DNA of 64,000 nt, taken from positions 1 through 64,000 of the forward strand of contig JBJXGE010000079.1 of assembly GCA_046154185.1 (NCBI GenBank), written 5' to 3'. The notes under the pieces were generated by a model. That model made no database searches. It was not told the origin of the DNA and saw only the letters and a program-made list of their open reading frames with translations. This document shows positions 28,522-37,935 of this stretch, piece by piece (the stretch's first letter is position 1; every line of letters begins with the position of its first letter). The DNA is from JBJXGE01 sp046154185. Lineage in GTDB: Bacteria > Planctomycetota > UBA8108 > UBA1146 > JAJFFE01. Made by a program: the position numbers and the translations under genes.

Positions 28522-28556
28522 AAGAAAAAGTTTCTCGCGTAGTAGATGAGGTCTTC

Positions 28557-29291
28557 ATGTTCCAGTTTCCTGACAAGCGCGTCGTGATTACCGGTGGTTC
28601 GCGCGGTATCGGCGAACGTATGGCGCACGGCTTCGCCGCCGCCGGCGCGCAAGTTGTCGTGCTCGGTCGCGACATCGAGCGTGCGAAGGCGACGGCCGCC
28701 GCGCTAGGACCGAAGTCGCTCGCGTTTGCTGTGGATGTTGCGAACGAGTCGTCGGTCACCGAAGTTTTCGGCGCGCTCGTCGAGAAACTCGGTGGCGTCG
28801 ATGTGCTCATCAATAATGCCGGTGTGACGCGCGACAAACTCGTGATGCAGATGAAAATGGACGATTGGGAGAGCGTCATTGCGGCGAACTTGCGCGGCTG
28901 TTTTTTGTGTTCGCGTGCCGTGCTGCGATCGATGCTCAAACAACGCGCCGGCCGCATCATCAACGTCACGAGCGTCATCGGTTTGACCGGCAACGCCGGC
29001 CAGGCGAACTATGCGGCGTCGAAGGCCGGAATCATCGGTTACACCAAATCGCTCGCAAAGGAGCTGGCGTCACGAAGTATTACGGTCAACGCGATCGCGC
29101 CGGGCATGATCGACACCGACATGACGCGCGCGTTGCCGGAGGCGGCGCGTGCGCAGATTCTCAGCCAGATTCCGCTCGGTCGGCTCGGCACCGGCGACGA
29201 CGTTGCGGCTGCGGCGATGTTCTTGGCAAGCGACGCGGCGAGCTACATCACCGGTGAAGTCCTGCGCGTCGACGGCGGCATGGCGATGTGA
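28557..29291 (+). CDS. fabG: 3-oxoacyl-ACP reductase
   Basis: NADPH-dependent ketoreductase of fatty-acid synthesis. It shows the SDR cofactor motif TGGSRGIG, NNAG and the catalytic NYAASKAG with Tyr and Lys; Ser is in INVTSVIGLTGNAGQ. The C terminus has YITGEVLRVDGGMAM, typical of FabG. Length 244. GAGG precedes the ATG. It lies between fabD and acpP as in standard clusters. Confidence 0.96.
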   Translation: MFQFPDKRVVITGGSRGIGERMAHGFAAAGAQVVVLGRDIERAKATAAALGPKSLAFAVDVANESSVTEVFGALVEKLGGVDVLINNAGVTRDKLVMQMKMDDWESVIAANLRGCFLCSRAVLRSMLKQRAGRIINVTSVIGLTGNAGQANYAASKAGIIGYTKSLAKELASRSITVNAIAPGMIDTDMTRALPEAARAQILSQIPLGRLGTGDDVAAAAMFLASDAASYITGEVLRVDGGMAM

Positions 29292-29320
29292 TGATGTGTC
29301 GCGCGACAGGGACCGACCGC

Positions 29321-29347
29321 GAAAAAGCCCCCGCAGTGGCCTTTTTC
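29321..29347 (+). terminator. Imperfect hairpin between fabG and acpP
   Basis: gaaaaagcc pairs with ggcctttttc, with one bulged base and an 8-base loop. The A-run and T-run on either side give a bidirectional terminator shape. It may dampen read-through into acpP, which has a 219-base leader of its own. Confidence 0.5.
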
Positions 29348-29510
29348 CTATTCCCCGCGTGGCATAGAATCCGCGCCTTGCCAAAACCTAGGCGCGAACG
29401 ATGCGCGTCGAGTTTGGAAGCGTTGGGGGAACGCGCCGAACCCAGAGTGGGACGGCGCCGTGGCGAAGGCCGCGAAATTGAGTCAACGACACGAGCTGGA
29501 GGCGAGCACA

Positions 29511-29753
29511 GTGAGTTCGATCAAGGATCAGGTCATTGCGATCGTGAGCGAAAAACTCAGCGTCGATAAAGAGAAGATCCACGAGGGTTCTTCTTTCATC
29601 GGCGATCTGGGTGCAGATTCGCTCGACATGGTCGAGCTGCTCATGAATCTTGAGGACAGTTTCAAAATGACGATCCCCGATGAAGATGCGGAAGGTATCA
29701 AGACCGTCGGCGACGCTGTGAAGTACATTGAGCAGCATCAAGGTCAAGAGTAG
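29511..29753 (+). CDS. acpP: Acyl carrier protein
   Basis: Carries the growing fatty acyl chain on a phosphopantetheine arm. The attachment serine is Ser37 in GDLGADSLDMVEL. The GTG at 29511 is 8 bases after GGAGG and gives an 80-residue, acidic protein, as expected. The longer frame starting at 29460 adds a basic peptide with no similarity. It sits between fabG and fabF. Confidence 0.95.
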   Translation: MSSIKDQVIAIVSEKLSVDKEKIHEGSSFIGDLGADSLDMVELLMNLEDSFKMTIPDEDAEGIKTVGDAVKYIEQHQGQE

Positions 29754-29811
29754 GAATCAGCTGCAGCCTCGGTCCGCTTCGGCCGGCCGCAGTTACTAGC
29801 ACGAAGGCATC

Positions 29812-31050
29812 ATGTCACGACGTCGCGTTGTCATCACGGGTATTGGCGTTGTCTCGCCGATCGGGATAGGTCTCGAGCAGTTTTGGGACGGAATCGTCAA
29901 TTGCCGGTCCGGCGCTGGACCCGTGTCACGCTTCGACCCGGCGTCCTTTCGCACGCACTTTGCGTGCGAAGTGAAGAATTTCGTGGTCGCTGAACAGCAT
30001 CAACGTGCGATGCGAAACCTCGACCTGTATACCCAGTTTGCTCTCGCCGCCGCGTTCGATGCGGTCGCCGACTCTGGGCTCAAGAATGAACAAGAAGACG
30101 TGCGGCGTATCGGCGTCATCACCGGCACCGGCGTCGGTGGTCTCGGGACGATCGAACAGAATTACTCGGTGTTTCAGGAGCGCGGGCCGTCGCGCGTCTC
30201 GCCATTTCTTGTGCCGATGATGATGGCGAACGCGTCAGCCGGGAATATTGCGATTCACCTTGGATATCAAGGCCCCAACTTTGGCGTCGTATCGGCCTGT
30301 GCTTCGAGCAATCACGCGTTCGGACTCGCGTTCGATCAGGTCGCGCACGGTGGTGCGGATGTCGTGGTGACTGGCGGATCGGAAGCCGCGATAACGTATC
30401 TCGGGCTCGGCGGTTTCAATGCGCTCAAGGCGCTTTCGCAACGCAACGACGACCCGCAACGAGCGTCGCGGCCATTCAGCGGCAGTCGCGATGGATTCGT
30501 GCTTGGCGAGGGCGGCGCGATTTTCGTTTTCGAAGAGGAGGCGCGGGCGCGGAAGCGCGGCGCGCAAATCTACGCGGAGGTTTGCGGTTTCGGCATGACC
30601 GACGACGCGAGCCACATCACCGCGCCGCTTCCGGAGGGGACGATGGCGGCCGGCGCGATGCGCCACGCGGCCGAGCAGGCCGGCATTCAGCTCACGGACA
30701 TCGACTACATCAACGCGCACGGGACCTCGACGAAGCTCAATGACGCGATGGAGACGCGCGCGATTCGCGGTCTGTTCGGCGCGCACGCGAAAAAACTCAT
30801 GGTCAGCTCGACCAAATCGCAGATCGGGCATTTGCTCGGCGCCTCCGGCGCCGTCGAGCTGGCTGCGGTCGTACTCGGCATTCGAGCCGGCGTCGTGCCG
30901 CCGACCATCAACTATCAAGATCCCGATCCCGAGTGCGATCTCGACTATGTGCCGAACGAGCCGCGGGCGCATCGCATTCGTTACGCGCTCTCGAATTCGT
31001 TCGGCTTTGGCGGTCACAACGCGTGCATTTGCGTCGGACAGTACTCTTGA
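29812..31050 (+). CDS. fabF: 3-oxoacyl-ACP synthase II
   Basis: Condensing enzyme of fatty-acid elongation. The catalytic triad is visible: Cys163 in SACASSNHAF, His in NAHGTSTKLND (about 303) and His in KSQIGHLLGASGA (about 340). The C terminus has NSFGFGGHNACI. The 412 residues match FabF. It is the last gene of the cluster, and no fabH is seen. GAAGG precedes the ATG. Confidence 0.97.
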   Translation: MSRRRVVITGIGVVSPIGIGLEQFWDGIVNCRSGAGPVSRFDPASFRTHFACEVKNFVVAEQHQRAMRNLDLYTQFALAAAFDAVADSGLKNEQEDVRRIGVITGTGVGGLGTIEQNYSVFQERGPSRVSPFLVPMMMANASAGNIAIHLGYQGPNFGVVSACASSNHAFGLAFDQVAHGGADVVVTGGSEAAITYLGLGGFNALKALSQRNDDPQRASRPFSGSRDGFVLGEGGAIFVFEEEARARKRGAQIYAEVCGFGMTDDASHITAPLPEGTMAAGAMRHAAEQAGIQLTDIDYINAHGTSTKLNDAMETRAIRGLFGAHAKKLMVSSTKSQIGHLLGASGAVELAAVVLGIRAGVVPPTINYQDPDPECDLDYVPNEPRAHRIRYALSNSFGFGGHNACICVGQYS

Positions 31051-31117
31051 CCGCAGAGTGTTGATTCTTGACTGCAACGCGTTGAGTTTTTGACCGCGGC
31101 GCGTTGCGTTGATCGCC
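31047..31117 (+). repeat. Three degenerate ~21-bp direct repeats between fabF and serA
   Basis: Units start TTGACCGCAGAGTGTTG (31047), TTGACTGCAACGCGTTG (31068) and TTGACCGCGGCGCGTTG (31090), followed by TTGATCGCC (31109). The first unit overlaps the fabF stop. Each begins with a TTGAC like a -35 box. They may be operator sites for serA or a slipped duplication. Confidence 0.5.
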
Positions 31118-31143
31118 ATCTGCCACTTGATTGAAGGGACGCT

Positions 31144-32100
31144 GTGAACCGCTACCAAGTGCTCATCTCCGACCCATTGCCGGCCGACGCCCGTCGCATT
31201 CTCGAGGCGAGCGGCCGCATCGACGTGCATGACAAACACAAGGACTACGAAGCGTTGCTGCCGGGAATTCACGGCTGGATCGTGCGTTCGGGGACGACGG
31301 TCACCAAGGCGCTACTCGAAAAATGTCCGGCGCTCACGTGCATTTGTCGCGCGGGGGCCGGCGTCGACAACGTCGATGTCGCGACGGCGACGGAGCGACG
31401 CGTGGTCGTCATGAATACGCCGGGTGGCAATGCCAACGCCGCCGCCGAGCTTTCGATCACGTTGCTATTAGCGCTTGTTCGCAAAGTGCCGTTTGCGCAT
31501 GCGAGCATGGCGAAAGGCGGCTGGGATCGCAAACTCGTCGGTATCGAAGTCGAAGGCAAGCGGCTCGGCGTCCTCGGCCTCGGCAAGGTTGGGCGCGTTG
31601 TCGCGCGGAAGGCGCGCGGCCTCGGCATGCAAGTGATCGGCGTCGATCCGTTCGTGACGGCAGACGACGCGCGCGCGCTGGGGATCACTATGACGACGCT
31701 CGAAGAAATGTTGCCGTCTGTCGATTTCTTGTCGCTCCACACGCCGCTCAACAATGAGACGCGCAACATGTTCGCGAAGGAACGCTTCAGCGCCATGAAG
31801 CGCGGCGCGTACATCGTCAATGTCAGCCGCGGCGGTGTGATCGACGAGACGGCGCTCTTGGCGGCGCTCGAAGCGGGACAACTCTCGGGCGCTGCGCTCG
31901 ATGTTTTCGCGACGGAACCGCTGCCAGCGGATTCGCCGCTACGCAATCACCCAAAGATCGTGCTGACGCCGCATCTCGGCGCCGGAACGGTCGAGGCCCA
32001 AGACCAAGTGGCGTTTCAAAGCGCGGAGCAAATCCGCGACTACTTGTTGAGCGGCAAGATCGCCAACTCGGTGAACGCGGCAAAACTCGGCATGGCGTAG
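31144..32100 (+). CDS. serA: D-3-phosphoglycerate dehydrogenase, short type
   Basis: First enzyme of serine synthesis, a D-2-hydroxyacid dehydrogenase using NAD. The nucleotide fold shows GLGKVGRVVARKARGLG and a VDPF acidic turn. The catalytic residues are in VSRGGVIDETALLAAL (Arg/Glu region) and TPHLGAGTVEAQ (His). At 318 residues it lacks the C-terminal ACT domain, so serine feedback is unlikely. GTG start with AAGGGA upstream. A relative acting on another 2-hydroxyacid cannot be excluded, but the LGAGTVEAQ motif favours SerA. Confidence 0.85.
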   Translation: MNRYQVLISDPLPADARRILEASGRIDVHDKHKDYEALLPGIHGWIVRSGTTVTKALLEKCPALTCICRAGAGVDNVDVATATERRVVVMNTPGGNANAAAELSITLLLALVRKVPFAHASMAKGGWDRKLVGIEVEGKRLGVLGLGKVGRVVARKARGLGMQVIGVDPFVTADDARALGITMTTLEEMLPSVDFLSLHTPLNNETRNMFAKERFSAMKRGAYIVNVSRGGVIDETALLAALEAGQLSGAALDVFATEPLPADSPLRNHPKIVLTPHLGAGTVEAQDQVAFQSAEQIRDYLLSGKIANSVNAAKLGMA

Positions 32101-32139
32101 TGCGCGTGGCGGGTAATTTGCGGAGTAGGGAAAGACGTC

Positions 32140-32616
32140 ATGGCGTACTACGTCGTACGGCTACCTAAGCGCGAACTGCCGACATTTCCGGATCAGTGCA
32201 TTTTGTGCGGTGTCGTGCGGCCGGGCTCGACGTTGCGGTATCACCGGTGCGTCCGGCGGACGAAACGCCTGGCGCTCCGCAGCCATTCACAGTGGGTGCC
32301 GTGTTGTGATTCGTGTCGTACGAGAGTTGTCCGCCGCCGTCGGCTTGCCGGCTGGCTGACGGTGGGGCTCGGAACTATCGCCGCGTTGATCATCTATGAA
32401 ACAAGTTTTTTCGCGGGCACGGCTCGTTTCCTGCGCTTGTTGCTCATCAAGGGCGCCGTGATCGGGAGTTTTGCGCCTCTCATTCGGGAGCGCTATCGCG
32501 AGACACCGGAGCTGGAATTCGCGACGCACGGAGAATTCATCGAGTACAGATTCGGCAACCCGGACTACAAGGCCGAGTTTCGGCGGCTCAATGCGCCGTT
32601 GGTCGTCGAGACATGA
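32140..32616 (+). CDS. Putative membrane protein with two CxxC knuckles
   Basis: No known family recognised. The N terminus carries CILC (Cys20/Cys23) and CCDSC (Cys55-59), which could bind one zinc as a ribbon. An arginine stretch RTRVVRRRRL follows, then two membrane segments (about 70-90 and 95-113). The 45-residue tail is polar. It overlaps the following gene by four bases (ATGA), so the two are coupled and may act together at the membrane. Confidence 0.65.
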   Translation: MAYYVVRLPKRELPTFPDQCILCGVVRPGSTLRYHRCVRRTKRLALRSHSQWVPCCDSCRTRVVRRRRLAGWLTVGLGTIAALIIYETSFFAGTARFLRLLLIKGAVIGSFAPLIRERYRETPELEFATHGEFIEYRFGNPDYKAEFRRLNAPLVVET

Positions 32617-34688
32617 CGCTAGATCTAGAGTCGCCGCGCAGCGTGCGAACATACAGCAACGTGGCTGCAGTTCTGATCATCGCGGTCTTCAGTTTGTGGA
32701 TTTGGCGCGGTTCTGGCCCGGTCGATAGTCCTGCGCGATCGTCGGTCGATGGTGTCTCTGTCGAGGATCGAACGGCGGGGGACCCGCAGCAGTCTGTTTC
32801 GATTTCCGGCGCGACGAGTCCCGATTCCGCGAGCGCGGCGCCCGCGACGCGCGATCGTGCGTCTGAAGTAGGACCCTTAGCTGAAGACGCGTCTGAACCC
32901 GGGGCTTGTCTCGAGATACGCGTGCAAGTAGAGACGGGATGCGTCCCGCCGCCCGGGGTTCGGGTGTGGGTTGAGTGCGGTTCGTGTGGCCGGAAAGAGT
33001 ACTTCGATTGGGGCGATACTGAAGTGGCAGTTTACCAGCTGCCTGGATTGCGTCCGGCCGAGTGCTCCGTTCGCATCTCCGCAATGGGTTTCATATCGCC
33101 GGCGGCCCAGCTCGTGCAGCTGAGTCTCGAGCAAACCGCGAAACTCGAGTTTCGACTCGTCGCTCGGCCGATCCTAACGGTGCGAGTCGTCGACGAGTTC
33201 GACCAGCCGGTCGGAGGCGCATTGTTGAGACTTCTTGGCGCAGACGCCGAAGAAACCGGTACCGTTTGGCATTGTATTGATGTTGAAACGGATTCGACGG
33301 GTCTGGCACAGATTGCCCCCAATGTAACGGACGTGCTCGTGATCCAATCTGAGGGTTATGCCACGGCTTTTGCCACGCAGCTAGTTGCGACGAGCGAGAA
33401 GCAAGTCCGCACGATTCAACTTATCCGACCGGGCAGTCTCGAACTCACGCTGATCGACTTAGAAGGAAAGTCAGTCGACGATGTCGAGGTGGAATGCGCT
33501 GTCAGGAGGCCGGTTCCGATCGCCGGTCTCAACCACCAACAGACGCAATCGGTCAGCGCTGGCCGCTGCCGTTTCGAAGGTCTCGAGGCCTGCGAATACA
33601 CGCTGCGACTGACGAGAGATGCGATGAATCTCGATGTGCTGACTGTCACTCTCGGGCCAGCAGAAAACATGTTATTGACGCATACCTTGGCTCCCTCGAC
33701 GACGGTGACGGGAAGTGTGAGCATCAACCAAACGCCTGCGCCATTTTCGGAAGTTGTCGTCTCTGATTGGAGAGGCGTGATCGCGCGGACCGAGACCGAT
33801 GCTCGCGGTCAATTCTCAGTCACGGTGCGGAGCGACAGTAGGGAACGGCGCTACGTGGTCGAGCCCCCGGATGCCGAAGCAAGATGCGAATTCGGCACGA
33901 GCCTCATCGGAAATAAAGTGGATCTGTCTTTCCAGACGGCACAGCTGCGACTCAAGGTGCTTGATCCCGCGGCACGACCCGTGGCGAATCTACATGTAGA
34001 ACTCCAGAACGGCGACGGCGGAAGTTGCTTGTTCCAGACGGATGAGGATGGCGCGTGGCACGAGGAGCTTCCGTTCGGCGTGTATCGATTGGTCTATTGG
34101 TACAAAATTGGGGACATCCCAGGGTTTCTCCGCGAAGAACTCGTCGCGCCCCACGACGCGATCGAGCTGACGCAGGACACCGACCATGTGCTGCGCTTTG
34201 AGGCCGCGATTCCGCTTAAGATCGAGATCGTCGATCCCGATGGTCTGCCATTCGGGGGCGAAGTGGAGAAACTCGTCGGGACTCTCAATGGTGACGAGTC
34301 TGTGCAGCTCCATCCCGCGGCCGGCATCCAACGCTGGGCTTGGCCGGCGAGCGCGCGCCGCGGCGTCGCGTTCGTCGCCAACTATCCACCGCAGGTTTTC
34401 CATGTGGCGCGTCCGGATGCGTCGCGCGTGCAACGAGTGATGATGACGCCGGGCGGTGTGCTGCGGGTACCACCCACGCCGGCGCTCGATGGCGTGACGT
34501 TGCGAATTCTCGCGCTCGATGGCGGGTTTATTCCGCAACACGCGCGCACTTGGCGTCTGACGGTGTCGCACGCCGCGGAATGGCTGCTCACGCCCGGCCG
34601 CTACCGCATCACGGCGACGCACCGCGACGGTGCGCCCTTCGAACGCACCGCGACCGTGATCGCGGGTGAGACCGTGGCGGTCGAATAA
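32613..34688 (+). CDS. Membrane-anchored protein with repeated carboxypeptidase-regulatory-like beta domains
   Basis: An N-terminal anchor (about 17-31, NVAAVLIIAVFSLWIW) is followed by a Ser/Pro/Ala-rich linker. Then come about six beta-sandwich repeats of the CarboxypepD_reg/SpaA type, each containing phrases such as LTVRVVDEFDQPVGGALLRL, LELTLIDLEGKSVDDVEVE, LRLKVLDPAARPVANLHVEL and LKIEIVDPDGLPFGGEV. The design is a stalk projecting from the membrane. No enzyme motif is seen. The four-base overlap with the upstream zinc-knuckle protein indicates coupling. The two proteins are therefore probably one envelope unit; their function is unknown. Confidence 0.7.
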   Translation: MTLDLESPRSVRTYSNVAAVLIIAVFSLWIWRGSGPVDSPARSSVDGVSVEDRTAGDPQQSVSISGATSPDSASAAPATRDRASEVGPLAEDASEPGACLEIRVQVETGCVPPPGVRVWVECGSCGRKEYFDWGDTEVAVYQLPGLRPAECSVRISAMGFISPAAQLVQLSLEQTAKLEFRLVARPILTVRVVDEFDQPVGGALLRLLGADAEETGTVWHCIDVETDSTGLAQIAPNVTDVLVIQSEGYATAFATQLVATSEKQVRTIQLIRPGSLELTLIDLEGKSVDDVEVECAVRRPVPIAGLNHQQTQSVSAGRCRFEGLEACEYTLRLTRDAMNLDVLTVTLGPAENMLLTHTLAPSTTVTGSVSINQTPAPFSEVVVSDWRGVIARTETDARGQFSVTVRSDSRERRYVVEPPDAEARCEFGTSLIGNKVDLSFQTAQLRLKVLDPAARPVANLHVELQNGDGGSCLFQTDEDGAWHEELPFGVYRLVYWYKIGDIPGFLREELVAPHDAIELTQDTDHVLRFEAAIPLKIEIVDPDGLPFGGEVEKLVGTLNGDESVQLHPAAGIQRWAWPASARRGVAFVANYPPQVFHVARPDASRVQRVMMTPGGVLRVPPTPALDGVTLRILALDGGFIPQHARTWRLTVSHAAEWLLTPGRYRITATHRDGAPFERTATVIAGETVAVE

Positions 34689-34760
34689 GCCAGCGCCGTC
34701 CAGCCGGACGGCCATCCTCCGACACGTCCCTGCGCCGGAGGCGCGAGCGTGTGGGGTGAG

Positions 34761-34808
34761 GCGATTCGGTCTGCCGAATCGCCGAGGGGTGCTGCGGACA
34801 GCACTCCT
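34761..34808. terminator. Two consecutive hairpins between convergent genes
   Basis: gcgattcgg-tctg-ccgaatcgc (34761-34782) is a perfect 9-bp stem. aggggtgctg-cgga-cagcactcct (34785-34808) is a 10-bp stem with one G-U pair. They lie between the convergent ends of the beta-repeat protein and tkt and probably stop transcription both ways, though no U-run follows. Confidence 0.5.
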
Positions 34809-34822
34809 AAGAAACACGGCGC

Positions 34823-36769
34823 TCACCATCCCGCGTTCGTCGTCGCGAATTCGCGGATGCGGCGGACGATACTCTTCGTGTCGAGCTGCTGAGAGGCGTA
34901 GACGGATTCGGCGTTGCCCGACGGGCAGTAGCGTTCGACGCCGAGGCGCAGATGCGGCAGCGCGTGGCCACGGCCGAAAAGCGCCGCTGCCAAACAAGCG
35001 CCGAGGCCCGTGTGCACGTTGTGGTCTTCGACCGTGACGAGAAACGGCTGGCGGCCGAGCTCGTCGAGGTGGACATCGTCGATGCGCGTCGGTGTCGCGA
35101 GGTGCGCGAACGCCACGTGGAGTCCGTCGGCGCGCAGCGCCTCGACGGCTTCGAGCGCGCGGCCCGCGAGCGTTCCCATTGCGACCACCACGCCCGCATC
35201 GCCGCGCCGCAACCAATCGAGGCGACCGGGTTGAAACTCGTAATTGCCGGCGAAGAACGGCTCGCCCTTTTCGTTCGTGAGCGGCGCGAGTTTCGAACGC
35301 CCCATGCCGAGATAGTGCATGCCCGGTTCGCACAGCATGTAGCGCAGCGCGCGGTCGGTTTGATTGGGATCGGCCGGCACGATCGCCGTCATGCCAAACA
35401 AATTATGGAGCAGTCCGATGTAGTCGATGCACTGATGCGTGCGACCGTCCTCACCGACATCGAGACCGGTGTGCGTGCAGACGAGCTTCACGTGCGCGTG
35501 ATTGATGTCGCTCAGCCGATGCTGATTGTATGTTTCGCACACGCCGAACACGCCGAAATCGGCGAACACGGTCGCAATGCCCTCGATCGACAAACCACCG
35601 GCCGCCGCCGCGGTGTGATGCTCTTGAATTCCCGCTTGAAAGAAATTGTTTGGGAAGGCCTTGTTGAAGGCGTCAAGTTTGACGGAGCCCTCGAGATCGC
35701 AATCGAAAGCGGCGACCGGCGTAAATCCATCACGCGCGTTCGCCGTCGCGACATCCGCGAGCGCCTTGCCGAACGCGCTGCGATTGTCGGTCTTCTCGTT
35801 GGCGGCGTACGTGCGCGCGGTTCCCGGCACGAGGCGCGGATACGTTTTCGGCAACGGCGGGACGCTGCGCGGGCGCGGCGTCTTGATTGTCTCGCGAAAA
35901 CGCGTGAGGTCCCACAACGCGGCCGATTCGCCGGACTCCGCTTGCGCCTTCGCATACTCGGCATCCGTCGTTGCGCGCCCATGGAAGTCGTGCAAGTTTT
36001 CCATGAACGACACGCCCTTGCCCATGATCGTCTTAGCGAGAATCACGTGCGGCCGCTCGCGATCGCGCACCGCAGCTCGCGCGGCTCGATAAATACTCAG
36101 CGGATCGTGGCCATCGATCTCTGCGACGTGCCAGCCATCGGAGCGCCAGCCGGCGGCGATGTCTTGGCGCATGATGTCGGAAATATCGCCGCTGATCTGC
36201 TTGCGGTTCAAGTCGACGATGGCGGTGACGTTGTTGAGCCCGTACTTGCGGATAAAGCGGCGCGCCTCGCTAATCTGTCCCTTTTGCTGCTCGCCGTCTC
36301 CCATCGGCACGAAGACTTGGGCGTCGATTTTCTTAAGTCGCAGGCCGAGCGCCATCCCGCTCGCCGCGGACAGACCCTGGCCGAGATTGCCCGTCGTCCA
36401 CTCGACGCCCGGTACATCGCGTTCGATGTGCCCTTCGAACACGTTGTGGACGCGCCGAAAACTCGTGATCACTTCCTCGCGCGAAAAATAGCCGAGCTGT
36501 GCGAGCACGGCGTAGACCCCGGGCGACGTATGACCGTGGCTCACGACAATGCGGTCGCGCGCCGGATCCCACGGGTTCTTCGGGTCGAGCCGCGCGTGCG
36601 CGTACACGAGCAAGTAAAAATCGAGCGACGAGAGCGACCCGCCTGGGTGGCCGGACGCGGCGAGGTGTGTCATTTGGAGAATGTCGCGCCGGCACTCGCG
36701 GCGCGCGGTCTCATGCCACTTGAGATATTCCGCGCTCGGAGACTCCGCTTCCCAGTTCCAGCTGCGCAT
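34823..36769 (-). CDS. tkt: Transketolase
   Basis: Thiamine-diphosphate enzyme moving two-carbon units in the pentose phosphate pathway. The N-terminal domain has SGHPGGSLSSLDF and the TPP motif GDGEQQKGQISEARRF with NNVTAIVDLNRKQISG. The pyrimidine-binding domain has GIQEHHTAAAAGGLSIEG with the catalytic Glu. The C-terminal domain includes LVTVEDHNVHTGLGACL. At 648 residues it is single-chain and complete. The AEHHTAAA-type active site resembles transketolase, but the sequence also has features of the DXS/transketolase-like subgroup, so the sugar specificity is assumed. Confidence 0.9.
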   Translation of the reverse strand: MRSWNWEAESPSAEYLKWHETARRECRRDILQMTHLAASGHPGGSLSSLDFYLLVYAHARLDPKNPWDPARDRIVVSHGHTSPGVYAVLAQLGYFSREEVITSFRRVHNVFEGHIERDVPGVEWTTGNLGQGLSAASGMALGLRLKKIDAQVFVPMGDGEQQKGQISEARRFIRKYGLNNVTAIVDLNRKQISGDISDIMRQDIAAGWRSDGWHVAEIDGHDPLSIYRAARAAVRDRERPHVILAKTIMGKGVSFMENLHDFHGRATTDAEYAKAQAESGESAALWDLTRFRETIKTPRPRSVPPLPKTYPRLVPGTARTYAANEKTDNRSAFGKALADVATANARDGFTPVAAFDCDLEGSVKLDAFNKAFPNNFFQAGIQEHHTAAAAGGLSIEGIATVFADFGVFGVCETYNQHRLSDINHAHVKLVCTHTGLDVGEDGRTHQCIDYIGLLHNLFGMTAIVPADPNQTDRALRYMLCEPGMHYLGMGRSKLAPLTNEKGEPFFAGNYEFQPGRLDWLRRGDAGVVVAMGTLAGRALEAVEALRADGLHVAFAHLATPTRIDDVHLDELGRQPFLVTVEDHNVHTGLGACLAAALFGRGHALPHLRLGVERYCPSGNAESVYASQQLDTKSIVRRIREFATTNAGW

Positions 36770-36939
36770 GGTTTGGGGTACTTTTCCGTGCCGGGGTGGC
36801 TGTTCTTGTGTGTGGGACTTGCGCGAGTTGTCGCGCGCGCTCGAGCCGCCTGCGCAGAATAGGCACGTGCGCGGATGTCATCAAGGTGTGCGACGACGCG
36901 CAAGGTTGCGCGAGTCGTCTACTGCTGTGCAAGGAACTC

Positions 36940-37920
36940 ATGGCGAGCATCGATTCCACCGACGTGCGGGCGGCCGCCAAACTCATCGCGGCGCAGATCG
37001 AGCGCACTCCACTCTTCGCGGTGCCGCCGGCGCTCGTGGCGCGCGCCGACGTGCGACTCTTCCTCAAGCTCGAGTGTCGGCAGCGGAGCGGATCCTTCAA
37101 AGCGCGTGGCGCGCGGCATTTCGTCGCACGCTTGCTGGCCGCGGGCTCGCCGCCCGCGGGCGTGATCACTTACTCGAGCGGCAATCACGGCACGGCGGTC
37201 GCCGAGGCTGGCCGCGATGCGGGACTCGGCGTGTTGGTGACCGTGCCGGAAAACGTCGACGCCGTCAAAGAATCCGCCATGCGCGCGGCGGGCGCCGAGG
37301 TCGTGCGCGCGGGCGGCACTTCCGAAAGTCGGCGTGAGCGCGCGCTCGCCATCGCGGCGGAGCGCGGCTGGGCGGTCATTCCGCCGTTTGATCACGACTG
37401 GATCATCGCGGGGCAGGGCACGGTCGCGCTCGAGATTTTGGACGAGGTGCCAAATGTCGTCGGCGTCTGGACGCCGGTCGGCGGCGGGGGACTCGCGGCC
37501 GGCGTGACGACCGTGGTCAAGGATCTGCTCCCCGCGTGCGAGGTGTTCGCCGTGGAGCCGGCGGGCGCCGCGTGCTTCGGTGTCGCGCTTCGGTCGGGCC
37601 GCCGCGTGCCGCTCGGCGCCGCGGAATCGATGGCCGATGGATTGCTGCCACTTGAAGTCGGCGCGCGCAACTGGGAGATCTTGTCGACGCGCGGCGTTCG
37701 CAGCGTGCTTGTGAGTGAGGGTGAAATCCGCGAGTCGTTGCGACGCTTGCGTGGGATCGGCGTCGCGACCGAGCCATCGGGCGCGGTCGCGGCGGCGCCA
37801 CTCATCGCGGCGGGTGGCGCGGTCGCGGCGTTGGCAACGCGGATACCGCCGGGCGTGCATGTCGCCATCGTCAGCGGCGGCAATGTCGCGCCGGCGCGGC
37901 TTGCGAGCTTGCTCGCATGA
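36940..37920 (+). CDS. Threonine/serine dehydratase-like PLP enzyme
   Basis: Fold type II PLP enzyme that deaminates threonine or serine. The PLP lysine is Lys54 in GSFKARGA. The substrate loop is SSGNHGTAVA and the phosphate-binding glycine loop GGGGLAAGV. 326 residues, without a regulatory ACT domain, so it is of the catabolic or serine-racemase-like type rather than biosynthetic IlvA. The ATG was chosen because AAGGAA precedes it; the frame upstream has no similarity. No isoleucine genes are nearby. Confidence 0.85.
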   Translation: MASIDSTDVRAAAKLIAAQIERTPLFAVPPALVARADVRLFLKLECRQRSGSFKARGARHFVARLLAAGSPPAGVITYSSGNHGTAVAEAGRDAGLGVLVTVPENVDAVKESAMRAAGAEVVRAGGTSESRRERALAIAAERGWAVIPPFDHDWIIAGQGTVALEILDEVPNVVGVWTPVGGGGLAAGVTTVVKDLLPACEVFAVEPAGAACFGVALRSGRRVPLGAAESMADGLLPLEVGARNWEILSTRGVRSVLVSEGEIRESLRRLRGIGVATEPSGAVAAAPLIAAGGAVAALATRIPPGVHVAIVSGGNVAPARLASLLA

Positions 37921-37935
37921 GTCGCGCCAATTCGT

